In this document: piece by piece, positions 1 through 10,592 of the stretch
Layout: each line of letters begins with the position of its first letter
How positions within the stretch are numbered: position 1 is the stretch's first letter
Assembly: GCF_963678865.1 (NCBI RefSeq)
Contig: NZ_OY787459.1
Location: 1,888,501 to 1,952,500 of the forward strand
Reading direction: 5' to 3'
DNA: 64,000 nt
Source of the DNA: Maridesulfovibrio sp.
Lineage (GTDB): Bacteria > Desulfobacterota > Desulfovibrionia > Desulfovibrionales > Desulfovibrionaceae
Made by a program: the position numbers and the translations under genes
Notes under the pieces: model-generated
Database searches by the model: none
What the model saw: only the letters and a program-made list of their open reading frames with translations
What the model was told of the DNA's origin: nothing

Positions 1-60
1 ATAACAATTTAGATGTATCTTGCGTTGCACGGCACTTACGCCCGCAACCTCAGGATAGTG

Positions 61-528
61 ATGCAGATGTCCCAGACTAAAGGTTTAAGAAGAAAAGGCC
101 GCGTACTTGCTTTTCAGGTGCTTTACGGCCTGAGTTTTGTCCCCCCTCATGGAGGATGGACATGTGAACGTATATACAACCAGAGCCCTGCAGTAATCAG
201 AGAAACCGAAGAAGACCTGATCCTCTTCGCCCGTGAACTGCTGATCGGAATCTGGAAAGCACAGGAAGAACTTGACGAAGTTATCGGTCGGTATTCCAAA
301 CACTGGAAAATCGAAAGAATTGCAAAAGTGGAACTGGCCATACTCAGACTCGCTGTATACGAACTGATCCACAAACCTGACATCCCGCTCAAGGTGGGTA
401 TCAATGAAGGTATTGAGCTGGCTAAAAAGTTCGGAGACGGCAATTCCCGCAACTTCATCAACGGCATCCTAGACGCTGTTGCCCGTGACATCGACACCGG
501 CAAGTTCAAGGTTGAGAAGAATTTTTAA
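61..528 (+). CDS. nusB: Transcription antitermination factor NusB
   Basis: A 155-residue protein of NusB type: small, helical, and part of the NusB-S10 complex that binds boxA RNA and promotes rRNA antitermination. The C-terminal half has the usual family pattern (VELAILRLAVYEL, then INEGIELAKKFG and FINGILDAVARD). The frame is open further upstream, but an AGGA at 52-55 lies 5 bases before the ATG at 61, so I place the start there; ATG 67 is also possible. There is a short Pro/Gly/Trp-containing insertion after the first helix (FVPPHGGWTCERIYNQ) that I do not recognise from E. coli NusB. In many bacteria nusB follows ribH; the upstream gene is outside the window. Confidence 0.92.
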   Translation: MQMSQTKGLRRKGRVLAFQVLYGLSFVPPHGGWTCERIYNQSPAVIRETEEDLILFARELLIGIWKAQEELDEVIGRYSKHWKIERIAKVELAILRLAVYELIHKPDIPLKVGINEGIELAKKFGDGNSRNFINGILDAVARDIDTGKFKVEKNF

Positions 529-779
529 TTGCATTCGGCGACCCCTGCCGGGGAGGCCTTAAACCCTTTTTGCAAAAAGGGTTTAAGAATCCCAAAAACT
601 TATCAGGGCTTCGCCGCTTTGTATGAATAAATCGTTGTAAACAATTAGGGATTCCAAAGGGACTTAGCTCCTTTGGCCGCCGGCGGCGAAATCAGTTTGT
701 CAAAAGCGCGATGGCGCCTCTGGTCCAGCTCCCGACAGGGCCGCCGGAGGCATAATCCCATATCAAAAGGATTTTCATA
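529..779. repeat. Intergenic palindromic element between nusB and leuS
   Basis: 251 bases without a gene. It holds a near-perfect palindrome at 558-587 (14-base arms around GC, core AAACCCTTTTTGC), then the string AAGAATCCCAAAAACTT, then GGGCTTCGCCGC. The right end at 739-751 is GGCCGCCGGAGGC. The same building blocks recur at 3885-4134, 27581-27874 and 59595-59700. The palindrome could act as a terminator for nusB, but it is part of a dispersed repeat rather than a simple terminator. Confidence 0.7.
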
Positions 780-3275
780 ATGGGTTTTGGGAAATACGAA
801 CCGGAATTAATTGAAAACAAGTGGCAGAAGGAATGGACTGAAAAAGGAGCTTTCAATGTGGAAGCCGACGAGTCCCGCCCCAAATACTACGTGCTGGAAA
901 TGTTTCCCTACCCTTCCGGGAAAATCCACATGGGGCATGTGCGCAACTACTCCATCGGTGATGTTGTCGCCCGTTACAAACGCATGAAAGGTTTCAACGT
1001 GCTCCACCCCATGGGCTGGGATGCATTCGGACTGCCCGCAGAAAACGCGGCCATCAAGAACAACACCCACCCTGCCGAGTGGACCTACGCCAATATTGAT
1101 GACATGCGAACCCAGCTCAAACGTTTGGGCTATTCCTACGACTGGCGCCGCGAACTGGCTACCTGCCACCCCGGCTACTACAAGTGGGAACAGCAGTTTT
1201 TTTTGAAATTTCTCGAAAAAGGGCTGATCTACCGCAAAAAGTCTCCGGTCAACTGGTGTGAAACCTGCCATACCGTTCTGGCTAACGAACAGGTTGAAGA
1301 AGGACTCTGCTGGCGTTGCGATACCGAAGTTGTGCAAAAAGAACTTTCACAGTGGTTCATGCGCATCACCGATTACGCAGAAGAACTGCTCGAAAGCCTG
1401 AACGAACTTGAAGGCGGCTGGCCTGAGCGCGTAATCACCATGCAGCGCAACTGGATCGGTAAATCCATCGGTGCGGAACTCGACTTTGAAGTTGAAAACT
1501 CCGAAGAAACCATCAGCGTTTTCACAACCCGGCCGGATACCCTTTTCGGTGCAACTTTCATGTCTCTGGCAGCCGAGCATCCCATGGTGGAGAAGCTCAT
1601 CGAAGGCAAGCCCGAAGCAGAAAAAGTCCGCGAATTCGTGCACAAGGTTTCCAACATGGACCGCATCGTACGCGGTGCGGATGACCTTGAAAAAGAAGGT
1701 GTCTTCACCGGCGCATACTGCATCAACCCGCTCAACGGCCTGAAAATGCCTATCTACGTGGCGAACTTCGTCCTCATGGGCTACGGTACCGGCGCAGTAA
1801 TGGCGGTTCCTGCACACGATCAGCGCGACTTTGAATTCGCCAAAAAATATGATCTGCCCCTGCAGGTGGTCATCCAGCCCGAAGGAGAAACCCTCAAGGT
1901 TGAAGATCTGGAAGAAGCATACTCCGCCCCCGGCGTACTGACCAATTCCGGTGAATTCGACAACATGCCCAATGAAGATGCCAAGGGCGCAATCGTTGAA
2001 TTCCTCGGCAAGTCCGGCAAGGGCAAGAAATCCATCAACTACCGCCTGCGCGACTGGAACATTTCCCGTCAGCGTTTCTGGGGCTCCCCAATTCCGGTAA
2101 TCTATTGTGACGATTGCGGAATCGTTCCTGTGCCCGAACAGGACCTGCCTGTTGTTCTGCCCGAAGATGCGGTCATGAACGAAGATGGCCGCTCTCCGCT
2201 GCCGGATATGGAAAGCTTTCATAACGTGACCTGTCCTAAATGCGGTAAGGCTGCAAAGCGTGAAACAGACACCATGGATACCTTTGTGGAATCTTCATGG
2301 TATTTCATGCGCTACACAGATTCCCGCAAGGCAGACGCTCCCTTTGACAGCAACTCCCTTGAATACTGGACCCCCGTTGACCAGTACATCGGCGGAATCG
2401 AACACGCCATTCTGCACCTGCTCTACGCAAGATTCTTTACTAAAATCCTGCGCGACGAAGGTTACACCCAGCTCAGCGAACCGTTCAAGAACCTGCTCAC
2501 TCAGGGCATGGTCCTCAAGGACGGCGCCAAGATGTCCAAATCCAAGGGCAACGTGGTCGACCCCAACGCCATGATTAACAAGTACGGTGCGGACGCCACC
2601 AGACTGTTCATCCTCTTTGCCTCCCCGCCTGAAAAAGACCTTGAATGGTCTGATCAGGGTCTGGAAGGAGCGCACCGCTTCCTGAACAGAATATGGAGAC
2701 TGGCAGAAGAGTTTGAAGGCAAGCTCAGCGCTGTCGGCGCATGTGCTAAACCCTCAATGGAACTCTCTTCCGAAGCCAAGAAGCTGCGGCTCAAGGAACA
2801 CGAAACCGTCAAACGCGCCAGCCGTGACATGGAAAATAAATTCCAGTTCAACACTGTCATCGCTGCCACCATGGAGCTCGTCAACGAGATCTATTCGCTC
2901 AAAGACGAACTCATGAAGAGTGAAGACGGACGATTCGCGCTTTCTTCCGCATACAGCACCGTGCTTACCGTGCTTTCTCCCATTGCCCCGCACATCTGCG
3001 AAGAACTCTGGGCTGCAATGGGCTACAACGGTTACATAGCTGAAGTTGCATGGCCTGAGCACGACGAGACCGCACTGGTAACCGACGAAATCCTGATCAT
3101 CATTCAGGTCAACGGCAAAATGCGCGGCAAACTCTCTGTGCCTGCTGCCGCTTCAAAAGAAGAAATTGAAAAAACAGCACTTGCCCACGAGAACGTGACT
3201 AAACACACTGATGGCAAAACCATCAGGAAAGTTATCGTTGTTCCCGGCAAGCTGATTAATATTGTTGCAAATTAG
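780..3275 (+). CDS. leuS: Leucyl-tRNA synthetase
   Basis: A class I aminoacyl-tRNA synthetase that charges tRNA-Leu in the cytoplasm. At 831 residues it has the usual bacterial length. The HIGH signature appears as HMGH at residues 50-53 and the KMSKS loop is intact at 584-588. The zinc-domain cysteines ([13 protein letters not shown]) and the CP1 editing domain ([32 protein letters not shown]) are in the expected order, and the C-terminal anticodon-binding part ends in the typical VNGKMRGK and VVPGKLVNIV-like segments. AAAGG lies about 9 bases before the ATG. It is followed by lptE and holA, the same order as in E. coli. Confidence 0.98.
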   Translation: MGFGKYEPELIENKWQKEWTEKGAFNVEADESRPKYYVLEMFPYPSGKIHMGHVRNYSIGDVVARYKRMKGFNVLHPMGWDAFGLPAENAAIKNNTHPAEWTYANIDDMRTQLKRLGYSYDWRRELATCHPGYYKWEQQFFLKFLEKGLIYRKKSPVNWCETCHTVLANEQVEEGLCWRCDTEVVQKELSQWFMRITDYAEELLESLNELEGGWPERVITMQRNWIGKSIGAELDFEVENSEETISVFTTRPDTLFGATFMSLAAEHPMVEKLIEGKPEAEKVREFVHKVSNMDRIVRGADDLEKEGVFTGAYCINPLNGLKMPIYVANFVLMGYGTGAVMAVPAHDQRDFEFAKKYDLPLQVVIQPEGETLKVEDLEEAYSAPGVLTNSGEFDNMPNEDAKGAIVEFLGKSGKGKKSINYRLRDWNISRQRFWGSPIPVIYCDDCGIVPVPEQDLPVVLPEDAVMNEDGRSPLPDMESFHNVTCPKCGKAAKRETDTMDTFVESSWYFMRYTDSRKADAPFDSNSLEYWTPVDQYIGGIEHAILHLLYARFFTKILRDEGYTQLSEPFKNLLTQGMVLKDGAKMSKSKGNVVDPNAMINKYGADATRLFILFASPPEKDLEWSDQGLEGAHRFLNRIWRLAEEFEGKLSAVGACAKPSMELSSEAKKLRLKEHETVKRASRDMENKFQFNTVIAATMELVNEIYSLKDELMKSEDGRFALSSAYSTVLTVLSPIAPHICEELWAAMGYNGYIAEVAWPEHDETALVTDEILIIIQVNGKMRGKLSVPAAASKEEIEKTALAHENVTKHTDGKTIRKVIVVPGKLINIVAN

Positions 3276-3286
3276 CCCTTCGGGGA

Positions 3287-3325
3287 CCAGAGAGGGAAAC
3301 TTTTAGAAAAAGTTTCCCTCTCTGG
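3287..3325 (+). terminator. Long hairpin after leuS
   Basis: 17-base perfect arms (CCAGAGAGGGAAACTTT and its complement) around a 5-base loop, 12 bases after the leuS stop. There is no long T tract directly after the stem, although the arms themselves are A/T rich at the apex. It resembles the hairpin cores of the other intergenic elements (4052-4075, 9041-9078, 27824-27863). Confidence 0.55.
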
Positions 3326-3377
3326 ACTCTCCCTTCAAAACTTTTTAACGGGCTTCGCGTCTCGAGGAGTTAGAGCT

Positions 3378-3884
3378 GTGGTTATTATGAATTCTGTAAA
3401 AAAGCTGATCCTGCTGCTGTGTGTTGTTTTTGCTGTCTCTGCCTGCGGCTACCACAACTCTGCCACCGAGCCGAACAGGGTCGGAGAGCAATTCCGCGAA
3501 GTCGCCATCGCCAAGGTGGAAAACCCCACTCTTGAACGCTGGCTGGAACCCAAAATACGCTCTATGCTACGTGATGAAATCACTCGCCGGGGACAGCTCG
3601 TATGGACAGACAAGTCCAAAGCGGAAGCACTTATCAATATCAGAATTCTGGGACTCTCCGACGGCAGCCGCATCCTCGGTGACCAAGATGTGACCCTGAA
3701 ATACGATATGACCCTCAAAGTGCAGATGAAGATCATCAGCGCATCCGACGGTTCCCTGATCTGGAATTCCGGGCCGATGAGCGTTACCGAATCCTACTAC
3801 ACTGGAGAGGAAGACGCGACCCAGCAGTTGGTAACCAAACTCATGGTCCGCCGTCTGGTAGACCGGATGAATCAGGCTTACTAA
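3378..3884 (+). CDS. lptE: LPS-assembly lipoprotein LptE
   Basis: A 168-residue outer-membrane lipoprotein. It starts with a basic and hydrophobic signal (NSVKKLILLLCVVFAVSAC) with a lipobox VSAC, giving Cys23 as the predicted acylated residue, followed by GYH as in LptE. The body has the LptE/RlpB pattern (FREVAIAKVENPTLERWLE; LEPKIRSMLRDEITRR). LptE plugs the LptD barrel and helps deliver LPS to the outer leaflet; lptD is also in this window. GAGGAG at 3364-3369 fits a GTG start at 3378; ATG 3387 would be too far from it. The position between leuS and holA is conserved in proteobacteria and supports the call. Confidence 0.88.
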   Translation: MVIMNSVKKLILLLCVVFAVSACGYHNSATEPNRVGEQFREVAIAKVENPTLERWLEPKIRSMLRDEITRRGQLVWTDKSKAEALINIRILGLSDGSRILGDQDVTLKYDMTLKVQMKIISASDGSLIWNSGPMSVTESYYTGEEDATQQLVTKLMVRRLVDRMNQAY

Positions 3885-4134
3885 GGAATTTTTAAGAGAG
3901 CTTCCGGTATCCCTGACGGGGACCTCTACCCCTTTTGCAAAAAGGGTTTAAGAATCCCAAAACCTTTTTTTATGCTTCGCATTTCTTGCACACAGGCCTG
4001 CTTTAATATGTAATGCGGCGCAGCCCTACTAAAAGTTTTTGAAGAGTCCAGAGAAACTTTTTCCAAAAAGTTTCTTTGTCCCCCGGAGGGCCGCCGGAGG
4101 TCGACTAAGCACTTTTTTCAAATTAAAGGTACAA
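3885..4134. repeat. Intergenic palindromic element between lptE and holA
   Basis: 250 bases without a convincing gene. It contains CCCTTTTGCAAAAAGGGTTT followed by AAGAATCCCAAAA (as in 529-779), a hairpin at 4052-4075 (AGAAACTTTTT/AAAAAGTTTCT), and ends with GGCCGCCGGAGG at 4089-4100. The frame of holA stays open back to 4039 through this repeat, which could mislead start prediction. Confidence 0.65.
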
Positions 4135-5115
4135 ATGTCCAGACCCGGATACATGTTTCTCATCTGCCCAGACGCGGAACTGCTGCACGCCAACATTGCC
4201 GAGCTGCAGGAAAAGCACGGGGCCACGGATTACGAGAAAAAAGCTTACTGGGCGGACGAAGACCTGCCTCCTCAATTCTGGGACGACCTGACTCTGCAGA
4301 CCCTTTTCGGAGCAAGCAAAGTAATTATCCTGCGCCGGGCACACAAGCTTAAGGCTGCAGTATGGGACAATATCGATAAAACTATCGCTTCACTATCAAG
4401 CTCGTCTTTTCTCTTTATCTGCCTTGAAAGCCAGTGGAAAAGCAAAACGCCCCCCATCCCGGCAGTGCTGAAAAAACGCAAATGCTGGAAATTCGCTGAA
4501 AAACAGAAATGGTTCTGGAAGTCCGCTGGGCTGGACCAGAAATCAATCTCCGGTTTTGTGGGCAAATGGGCCAGGACCAACGGCCTGCACATCGACAGCC
4601 CGGTGCTGAATGCTCTTTCGCAAGCCTTACCAAAAGATGCTCGCGCAGCACGCTTGGAGCTGGACAAGCTGGATCTGGCAGCAGGTCCGGACCGCAGGAT
4701 TCTCATGGAACATGTGGGGCTTATCGCCCATTCCGAAGAAATGGACTTCTTTGCCTTCATGCGCTCCATGTCAGAAGGAGGCGACCCGGTGGAAATCTGG
4801 CGCCGGGTGCTGACCAACCACAGCGAAAAAGATTCCATGATCTTCATGCTCACCGCATCGCTGACTCGTGAGGCCCGGGCCTTATGGATGATGATACACG
4901 GCGAAGAATCGGAAGTGCGTCTGCCTCCTTTCGTTAAAAAGCAGAAACAAGCCCTTGCACAACGCCTTGGCCCGGTCCGCATTGCCAGACTTTTTGATAT
5001 TGTCATGGAAGCGGAGATAGGTATCAAGACCGGGCAACGTAAACCTGAGCAGGCGCTTGAATTGCTGGTGGCTTCCCTTACTTCCCTGTTTGCTCCCCCT
5101 CAACGCAGACGCTAG
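4135..5115 (+). CDS. holA: DNA polymerase III delta subunit
   Basis: A 326-residue clamp-loader delta subunit. It opens with SRPGYMFLICPDAELL and has the delta-family order: N-terminal AAA+-like domain without a functional Walker A (FGASKVIILRRAHKL), a helical lid, and a C-terminal collar domain (SEEMDFFAFMRSM; KTGQRKPEQALELLV). Delta opens the beta sliding clamp. AAAGGT at 4125-4130 sits 4 bases before the ATG at 4135; the in-frame ATG at 4039 lies inside the intergenic repeat and is unlikely. The leuS-lptE-holA order supports the identity. Sequence divergence in this family is high, so the name rests on both motif order and context. Confidence 0.85.
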   Translation: MSRPGYMFLICPDAELLHANIAELQEKHGATDYEKKAYWADEDLPPQFWDDLTLQTLFGASKVIILRRAHKLKAAVWDNIDKTIASLSSSSFLFICLESQWKSKTPPIPAVLKKRKCWKFAEKQKWFWKSAGLDQKSISGFVGKWARTNGLHIDSPVLNALSQALPKDARAARLELDKLDLAAGPDRRILMEHVGLIAHSEEMDFFAFMRSMSEGGDPVEIWRRVLTNHSEKDSMIFMLTASLTREARALWMMIHGEESEVRLPPFVKKQKQALAQRLGPVRIARLFDIVMEAEIGIKTGQRKPEQALELLVASLTSLFAPPQRRR

Positions 5116-5180
5116 CGTCCCTTTTTTATTTTCACACCCTGCTAAAAATAGCTTTTTTACACCTTTTTTGGTTTTTTAAG

Positions 5181-5212
5181 CCTGTTTTACATCATTTAGC
5201 ATGTTAAACAGG
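5181..5212. promoter_or_regulatory. Imperfect inverted repeat upstream of radC
   Basis: 12-base arms with one mismatch (CCTGTTTTACAT and ATGTTAAACAGG) around an 8-base spacer, 126 bases before the radC start. No T tract follows on the + strand. It could be an operator or a weak terminator of holA; nothing in the sequence decides. Confidence 0.3.
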
Positions 5213-5337
5213 TTGATTTGCACCTGCATCCGGTTTATCCATTCAAAAGTAAACCCGTCCGCAGGGTCTCATACTTTTTGTCGAATCTGGCCCGTGTCGG
5301 AACTGTACTACTTGCCAAAGCATACTTACTATTTATT

Positions 5338-6015
5338 ATGAACGATAAACCTCATTACCACGGCCACCGCCAGCGGTTGAAAGAAAAACTCGGCAAAGAC
5401 TCAACAAGCCTTGCCGATTATGAAATTCTGGAACTGCTTCTAGGGCAGGTGCTGCCGAGACGCGATACCAAACCGGTTGCCAAAGAATTACTGGTTGAAT
5501 TCGGCAGTCTGGGCGGGGTATTCAGGGCGCCGGACGAACAATTGAAAAGGTTCAAGGGAATCGGGCCGGGGGTTTTGATATTTTTTACGCTTATGCGTGA
5601 ATTTTGGACCAGAATTGCCGAGGAACCCATGAACGGTAAAGACCCAATCTCTTCTCCGGAAGCTGTCTACGAGGCAGCCATGGCCCGGATCGGCAATTTG
5701 GCTAAAGAAGAATTCTGGATTGCACTGGTCAACAACCGCAACAAAGTGATATGCTGGGATAGGCTGTCGGAAGGCACTGTGGATAAGACCGCAGTATATC
5801 CGCGAGAGATTGTGGCACTGGCTTTGCGCCACAACGCCAGCGGAGTGATTCTGACCCATAACCATCCCGGCGGGGACCCGTCTCCATCTCCTGAAGACAC
5901 GGAGAGGACTATGGAAATAGCCGCCCTCTGTCAGGACATGGAAATACGTCTGCTGGACCACGTGATAGTAACAGCAGACAGGTTCCACAGCTTCAAGGAA
6001 GCAGGATATTTGTAG
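5338..6015 (+). CDS. radC: RadC-family JAB/MPN-domain protein
   Basis: A 225-residue RadC-like protein. It has an N-terminal helix-hairpin-helix part (LKRFKGIGPGVLIFF) and a C-terminal JAB1/MPN domain with the metal motif HNHPGGDPSPS followed by ED. RadC proteins were linked to repair, but their biochemical role is unproven; the JAMM-like motif suggests a metal-dependent hydrolase. The frame is open from 5218, but the family-like sequence begins at NDKPHYHGHRQRLKEKL, so I use ATG 5338. The Shine-Dalgarno signal there is weak. It is followed 27 bases later by acyP. Confidence 0.88.
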   Translation: MNDKPHYHGHRQRLKEKLGKDSTSLADYEILELLLGQVLPRRDTKPVAKELLVEFGSLGGVFRAPDEQLKRFKGIGPGVLIFFTLMREFWTRIAEEPMNGKDPISSPEAVYEAAMARIGNLAKEEFWIALVNNRNKVICWDRLSEGTVDKTAVYPREIVALALRHNASGVILTHNHPGGDPSPSPEDTERTMEIAALCQDMEIRLLDHVIVTADRFHSFKEAGYL

Positions 6016-6042
6016 TTCACCTCAAATCGGAAGGAGGGTCCT

Positions 6043-6315
6043 ATGATCAGAAGCTATCATTGTGTTGTAACCGGCAAGGTGCAGGGAGTGTTCTTTCGTG
6101 CATGGATCAACGATCAGGCTGCCGCTCTGAGCCTCAACGGCTGGGTACGCAATCTCGACCAAGGCAAGCTGGAAGTGCTGCTGCAGGGAGATGAGACAAA
6201 AGTCGCTGCGATGAGAACCCGGCTGCTGGTCGGCCCACCCCTTTCGCAGGTTACAGACGTAAAGTGTGAATGGATGGATTACGATACCGAGCACAAGGGA
6301 TTTGAAATCCGTTAG
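6043..6315 (+). CDS. acyP: Acylphosphatase
   Basis: A 90-residue acylphosphatase, which hydrolyses carboxyl-phosphate bonds of small acyl phosphates. The phosphate-binding loop VQGVFFRAW carries the essential Arg19, and the catalytic Asn37 is in GWVRN. Phe replaces the usual Gly in VQGVGFR. GGAGGG lies 8 bases before the ATG. It is probably co-transcribed with radC. The acidic C-terminal part (WMDYDTEHKGFEIR) matches the usual family end. Confidence 0.93.
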   Translation: MIRSYHCVVTGKVQGVFFRAWINDQAAALSLNGWVRNLDQGKLEVLLQGDETKVAAMRTRLLVGPPLSQVTDVKCEWMDYDTEHKGFEIR

Positions 6316-6502
6316 TTGCGCAGCCCCGGAATCAAGCTGTATGCATTCCGGTAAAATCATATCCCGGTAACGGGCGAAACCCCGGATCGGATATGACAAA
6401 TTGACTGATAAGCTCTCCGGCCCCGCCAATACGGTTTGGGGTCGGAGATTTAATGCTTTATTATACTGTAAAAACAACCATTTCTGAAACAAGGACATTG
6501 CG

Positions 6503-9022
6503 TTGAAGAAAAAAAAATCACCCATCAAACCGCTCAAACTGAACAAGAAAGATAAATCCGAAGTTCAAAAAAAAGCGAGACAGAAATCCACATCGGATGC
6601 AGGCAACGATCAGGGCTTGAACAAACCCCCGGTTTCTCCGCTGAATGTGCTCCATGATGCAGCAGACCTGCTGGATGACGCAGGCAATATTCCCGATGAA
6701 GCATATGTGGATATTCCCACCACCCTTCCGGTGCTGGCTGTGAGGGATATTGTTGTCTTCAACTATATGATCCTTCCGCTTTTTGTAGGCCGTGAAAAAT
6801 CCGTCAATGCAGTGGAAGCGGCCATGACCGGCAACCGCTACGTAATGGTCCTGACCCAGAAAGACGAGAGCGTAGAAAGCCCGGAACATGAGGATCTTTA
6901 CCTCACCGGAACCGTGTGCATGATCATGCGCATGCTCAAAATGCCAGACGGACGTCTGAAAGTACTCGTACAGGGTGTATCTCGGGCCAGGGTAAAAAGA
7001 TTCATAGGTTCAGAACCTTTTCATGTTGCTGAAATTGAAGCTATTCCCGAAGCTGAAACAGGAGAGCTGGACGCCACACAGGAAGCACTTGTCCGTTCCT
7101 CTCGGGAACAGAGTGAAAAAATCCTGACCTTACGCGGTATTTCCTCCACCGACATTATGAGCGTACTCAACAGCGTCAACGAACCGGGCCGTTTAGCGGA
7201 CCTGATCGCCTCCAACCTGCGCATGAAAGTTGAAATTGCTCAGTCTATCCTTGAATGCGGAGAACCTGTTGAGCGGCTGACACTTGTCAACACCCAGCTC
7301 ACGCAGGAAGTGGAAGTGGCTTCCATGCAGAATAAAATCCAGTCCATGGCCAAAGAAGGCATGGATAAAGCCCAAAAAGATTTCTACCTGCGCGAACAGC
7401 TCAAGGCCATTAAAAAGGAACTCGGCGAATCCACTGACGAAGCTGAGGAAGCTGAAGAAATCCGTGCAGCCATAGCCAAGGCAAAAATGCCCAGGGAAGT
7501 ACACAAGGAAGCTGAAAAGCAACTCCGCCGCCTTGAAGCCATGCATCCGGAAGCATCAGAGGCCACGGTCATCCGAACCTATCTGGACTGGATGATTGAG
7601 CTTCCATGGGCCAAGCAATCCCGTGACCGTCTCGACATCATTGAAGCCAAAAAAATTCTCGATGAAGACCATTACGATCTTGAAAAAGTAAAGGAACGCA
7701 TCCTTGAATACCTGAGCGTACGCAAGCTGAACCCGTCTATGAAAGGTCCCATCCTCTGCTTTGTGGGCCCTCCGGGGGTCGGTAAAACTTCTCTGGGACG
7801 TTCCATTGCGCGCAGCCTGAAACGTAAATTCCACCGTATGTCTCTTGGCGGGATGCGTGACGAGGCCGAGATCCGCGGACACCGCCGGACCTACATCGGG
7901 TCCATGCCCGGACGCATCATTCAGGGTATCAAACAGTGCGGAACCCGCAACCCGGTGATCATGCTCGATGAAATCGACAAACTCGGTTCAGATTTTCGCG
8001 GTGACCCTTCCTCCGCACTGTTGGAGGTACTTGATCCGGAGCAGAACAACTCCTTCACCGACCATTATCTGAACGTGCCTTACGACCTTTCAAAAGTTAT
8101 GTTCATCTGCACTGCTAACGTGCTGGATTCCATTCCCCGTCCGCTCTTGGACCGTATGGAAGTTATCCGCATCCCCGGATACACCGAACATGACAAGGTT
8201 AATATTGCGCGCCGCTACATCGTTGGACGTCAATGCAAGGAAAACGGACTCAAAGAAAATGAAATGATCATGGCAGATGAAATTATCGCCAAGATCATCA
8301 AGGAATACACCCGTGAAGCAGGTCTGCGTAACCTCGAACGCGAAGTAGGCTCTGTCTGCCGCAAACTGGCCCGCAAGAAAGCAGAAGGCGAAAAAGGACC
8401 CTTTGAAGTTACAGCCGACAATCTGCACAAATACCTCGGTATTCCCAAACATCTTGAAGATGAGAAGGAAAATGAACTTCCCGCAGGTGTCGCGCTCGGT
8501 CTTGCATGGACCCCGGTAGGAGGTTGCGTGCTGCATGTGGAAGTCTCGGCCATGCCGGGTAAAGGCAAACAGCTGCTCACCGGACAACTCGGCGATGTGA
8601 TGAAGGAATCCGCACAGGCAGCAGTCTCCTTCGCCCGCCAGCATGCTGACGAATACGGCATCGATTCCAACTTTTACGAAGAGCTGGACCTGCACATCCA
8701 CGTACCAGACGGAGCAACTCCCAAGGATGGACCGTCCGCCGGTGTGACTCTGGTCACCGCACTGGTTTCCGCACTGACCGGAATCCCGGCTGACCCGGAG
8801 CTGGCCATGACTGGGGAAATATCCCTGCGCGGTCGTGTTCTTCCTGTTGGCGGCATCAAGGAAAAGATTCTCGCTGCCGTATCCCTAGGCATGAAACGGG
8901 TGCTGATTCCCTCGCAAAACCGGAAAGATCTTGAAGATATTCCCGAAGAACTTCTGAAAAATATTGAGATCACCCCCATCGAACGTATCGATGAAATATG
9001 GCCTATTGCCAAAACTAAATAA
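6503..9022 (+). CDS. lon: ATP-dependent protease La (Lon)
   Basis: An 839-residue LonA protease that degrades damaged and regulatory proteins in the cytoplasm. The N-terminal substrate domain begins at about residue 75 ([13 protein letters not shown]), the Walker A GPPGVGKT is at 422-429, and the protease dyad is Ser745 (DGPSAG) and Lys788 (GGIKEK). Before the Lon domain there is a roughly 70-residue extension, first very lysine rich ([17 protein letters not shown]), then acidic, which is longer than in E. coli Lon. The start is TTG at 6503 with AAGGA 7 bases upstream; no ATG alternative fits. No heat-shock promoter was identified by eye. Confidence 0.97.
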   Translation: MKKKKSPIKPLKLNKKDKSEVQKKARQKSTSDAGNDQGLNKPPVSPLNVLHDAADLLDDAGNIPDEAYVDIPTTLPVLAVRDIVVFNYMILPLFVGREKSVNAVEAAMTGNRYVMVLTQKDESVESPEHEDLYLTGTVCMIMRMLKMPDGRLKVLVQGVSRARVKRFIGSEPFHVAEIEAIPEAETGELDATQEALVRSSREQSEKILTLRGISSTDIMSVLNSVNEPGRLADLIASNLRMKVEIAQSILECGEPVERLTLVNTQLTQEVEVASMQNKIQSMAKEGMDKAQKDFYLREQLKAIKKELGESTDEAEEAEEIRAAIAKAKMPREVHKEAEKQLRRLEAMHPEASEATVIRTYLDWMIELPWAKQSRDRLDIIEAKKILDEDHYDLEKVKERILEYLSVRKLNPSMKGPILCFVGPPGVGKTSLGRSIARSLKRKFHRMSLGGMRDEAEIRGHRRTYIGSMPGRIIQGIKQCGTRNPVIMLDEIDKLGSDFRGDPSSALLEVLDPEQNNSFTDHYLNVPYDLSKVMFICTANVLDSIPRPLLDRMEVIRIPGYTEHDKVNIARRYIVGRQCKENGLKENEMIMADEIIAKIIKEYTREAGLRNLEREVGSVCRKLARKKAEGEKGPFEVTADNLHKYLGIPKHLEDEKENELPAGVALGLAWTPVGGCVLHVEVSAMPGKGKQLLTGQLGDVMKESAQAAVSFARQHADEYGIDSNFYEELDLHIHVPDGATPKDGPSAGVTLVTALVSALTGIPADPELAMTGEISLRGRVLPVGGIKEKILAAVSLGMKRVLIPSQNRKDLEDIPEELLKNIEITPIERIDEIWPIAKTK

Positions 9023-9325
9023 AAATTATCTCCGGCGGACGGGGAAGGGGAAACTCATACATGAGTTTTCCCTTCCCCATACCTCATCCCTTACGGAACC
9101 TTTTAATCCGTTTCGCTATGGCGAGTTGAAACAAATCAGCAGGAAGCGGATTTAGCCAGAGCCTGATAATTAAAGCTACTTAAGGTTGCATCCGAGCTAG
9201 AAGAATCAAACTGAGGTAAGTCTCTAAGGGAGTACCGGTATCCCAGCCGGAGGCATTGCCCCTCCTGACAATTTGGGCTATGCAATTTTTCGCAACATAT
9301 ATTTCAAAGCACGGAGTAAATATAA
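9023..9325. other. Gene-free stretch between lon and fmdB-like gene
   Basis: 303 bases. Just after lon it reads TCTCCGGCGGA, then a hairpin at 9041-9078 with 18-base arms and one mismatch (GGGGAAGGGGAAACTCAT and complement), so it begins like the dispersed intergenic elements. The rest (9080-9325) shows no gene, RNA or clear promoter. The hairpin may terminate lon. Confidence 0.6.
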
Positions 9326-9580
9326 ATGCCTATTTTCGAATATAAATGCGCTGACTGCGGCAAGGAATTCGAGGAGCTGGTTTTCAACCGCGACGAATGT
9401 CCTCCCTGCCCGGAATGTAAATCCGAGAAAACCGAAAAACTCATGTCCGCCTGTAAGTTCAAAACCGGCGGCGGAGCTCCTGACATGGGTGATTTCGGAA
9501 GTGCACCTGCTCCATCTTCTTCCAGCAGCAGTGGCTGTGCCGGATGCTCCGGCGGCGACTGTTCTTCCTGCGGAAGTTAG
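9326..9580 (+). CDS. FmdB-type zinc-ribbon protein with Cys/Ser/Gly tail
   Basis: An 84-residue protein whose first 40 residues are the FmdB (CxxC) putative regulatory zinc ribbon: PIFEYKCADCGKEFEEL then CPPCPECKSEKTEK, giving two Cys pairs for one zinc. The last third is a low-complexity tail (APSSSSSSGCAGC then GGDCSSCGS) with five more cysteines. The family's role is unknown; a regulatory role was suggested for the methanogen fmd gene. GGAG lies about 10 bases before the ATG. hemC begins 85 bases downstream. Confidence 0.85.
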   Translation: MPIFEYKCADCGKEFEELVFNRDECPPCPECKSEKTEKLMSACKFKTGGGAPDMGDFGSAPAPSSSSSSGCAGCSGGDCSSCGS

Positions 9581-9665
9581 CAAGCTGTCCGCAAAAAATT
9601 CAGAGCCATGAATTTAGCGGACGCAACACCGGATCAATATAAATTTCAAACATAACGGCGGAATA

Positions 9666-10592
9666 ATGAGAAAAATAACCATTGCAACACGCGGCAGCAA
9701 ACTTGCCCTCTGGCAGGCTAACCATATTTCTGATCTTCTGCGTGAAGAGTATCCCGGAATCGATGTTCAACTGCTTAAAATCAAAACCAAAGGCGACAAG
9801 ATTCTGGACGTTCCGCTGGCCAAAGTGGGCGGCAAGGGCCTCTTTGTAAAAGAGATTGAAGAAGCACTGCTTGATGAACGCGCCGATCTGGCTGTACACA
9901 GCATGAAGGATGTTCCCACCGAACTTCCCGATGGTCTTGAAGTAGGCGTAATTCCCCCGCGTGAAGCAGAGACAGACACCCTGCTTTCCGTAAAATATGA
10001 TTCGCTCAAAGACCTGCCTGCCGGTGCTGTGGTAGGAACAAGCAGCCTGCGCCGCCAGTCTCAGATTTTAGCCCTGCGTGACGATCTTAAAATCGAATCT
10101 CTGCGCGGAAACCTCGACACACGCGTACACAAGCTGCTCGACGGCGAATTCGACGCCATTGTTGTTGCCACCGCCGGACTGAACAGGCTCAAACTTTCCG
10201 CACCCAAAAGCGAAATTCTGGGTCCTCCGACCTTCCTGCCTGCTGTGGCACAGGGAGCGCTGGGCATTGAGTACCGCATTGAAGACACAGAAATTCAGGA
10301 CATCTTGAGATTCATCCACGATGAAACCACTGCCCGTCAGGTACGTGCTGAGCGCGGTTTCCTTACCGGACTGGACGGGGGATGTCAGGTCCCCATCGCC
10401 GCATGGTCCCAGCTTGAAGGTGATCAGGTCAAATTGACCGGATTTGTTGCCGACATTGACGGTTCCAGCCCCATCCGCATGGAAAAATCCGGTCCTGCGG
10501 AAGATGCATGGAACATCGGTCTTGCCCTTGCGGACGAAGTGCTTGCAGCCGGAGCCAAGGAAATTTTAGACCGCGTTTATGATAAATGCTGA
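9666..10592 (+). CDS. hemC: Hydroxymethylbilane synthase (porphobilinogen deaminase)
   Basis: A 308-residue enzyme that joins four porphobilinogen units into hydroxymethylbilane for haem, sirohaem and cobalamin. It starts with the canonical [16 protein letters not shown] and has [12 protein letters not shown] and GTSSLRRQ segments; the dipyrromethane cofactor is predicted on Cys240 (GGCQVP). Tetrapyrrole supply matters in a sulfate reducer for sirohaem (sulfite reductase), cytochromes and B12; cobT is also in the window. Its 3' end overlaps the next gene by 14 bases, so the two are translationally coupled. Confidence 0.97.
   Translation: MRKITIATRGSKLALWQANHISDLLREEYPGIDVQLLKIKTKGDKILDVPLAKVGGKGLFVKEIEEALLDERADLAVHSMKDVPTELPDGLEVGVIPPREAETDTLLSVKYDSLKDLPAGAVVGTSSLRRQSQILALRDDLKIESLRGNLDTRVHKLLDGEFDAIVVATAGLNRLKLSAPKSEILGPPTFLPAVAQGALGIEYRIEDTEIQDILRFIHDETTARQVRAERGFLTGLDGGCQVPIAAWSQLEGDQVKLTGFVADIDGSSPIRMEKSGPAEDAWNIGLALADEVLAAGAKEILDRVYDKC

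Noticed and set aside
1347..2222. 291-codon open frame antisense to leuS
   Set aside because: Shadow of leuS, caused by codon bias. The same holds for 30577-31443 (inside mrpORP), 50569-51399 (inside flxC) and 52414-53247 (inside flxA).
4039..4134. N-terminal extension of HolA
   Set aside because: The added codons run through the intergenic repeat, and a good ribosome-binding site precedes ATG 4135.
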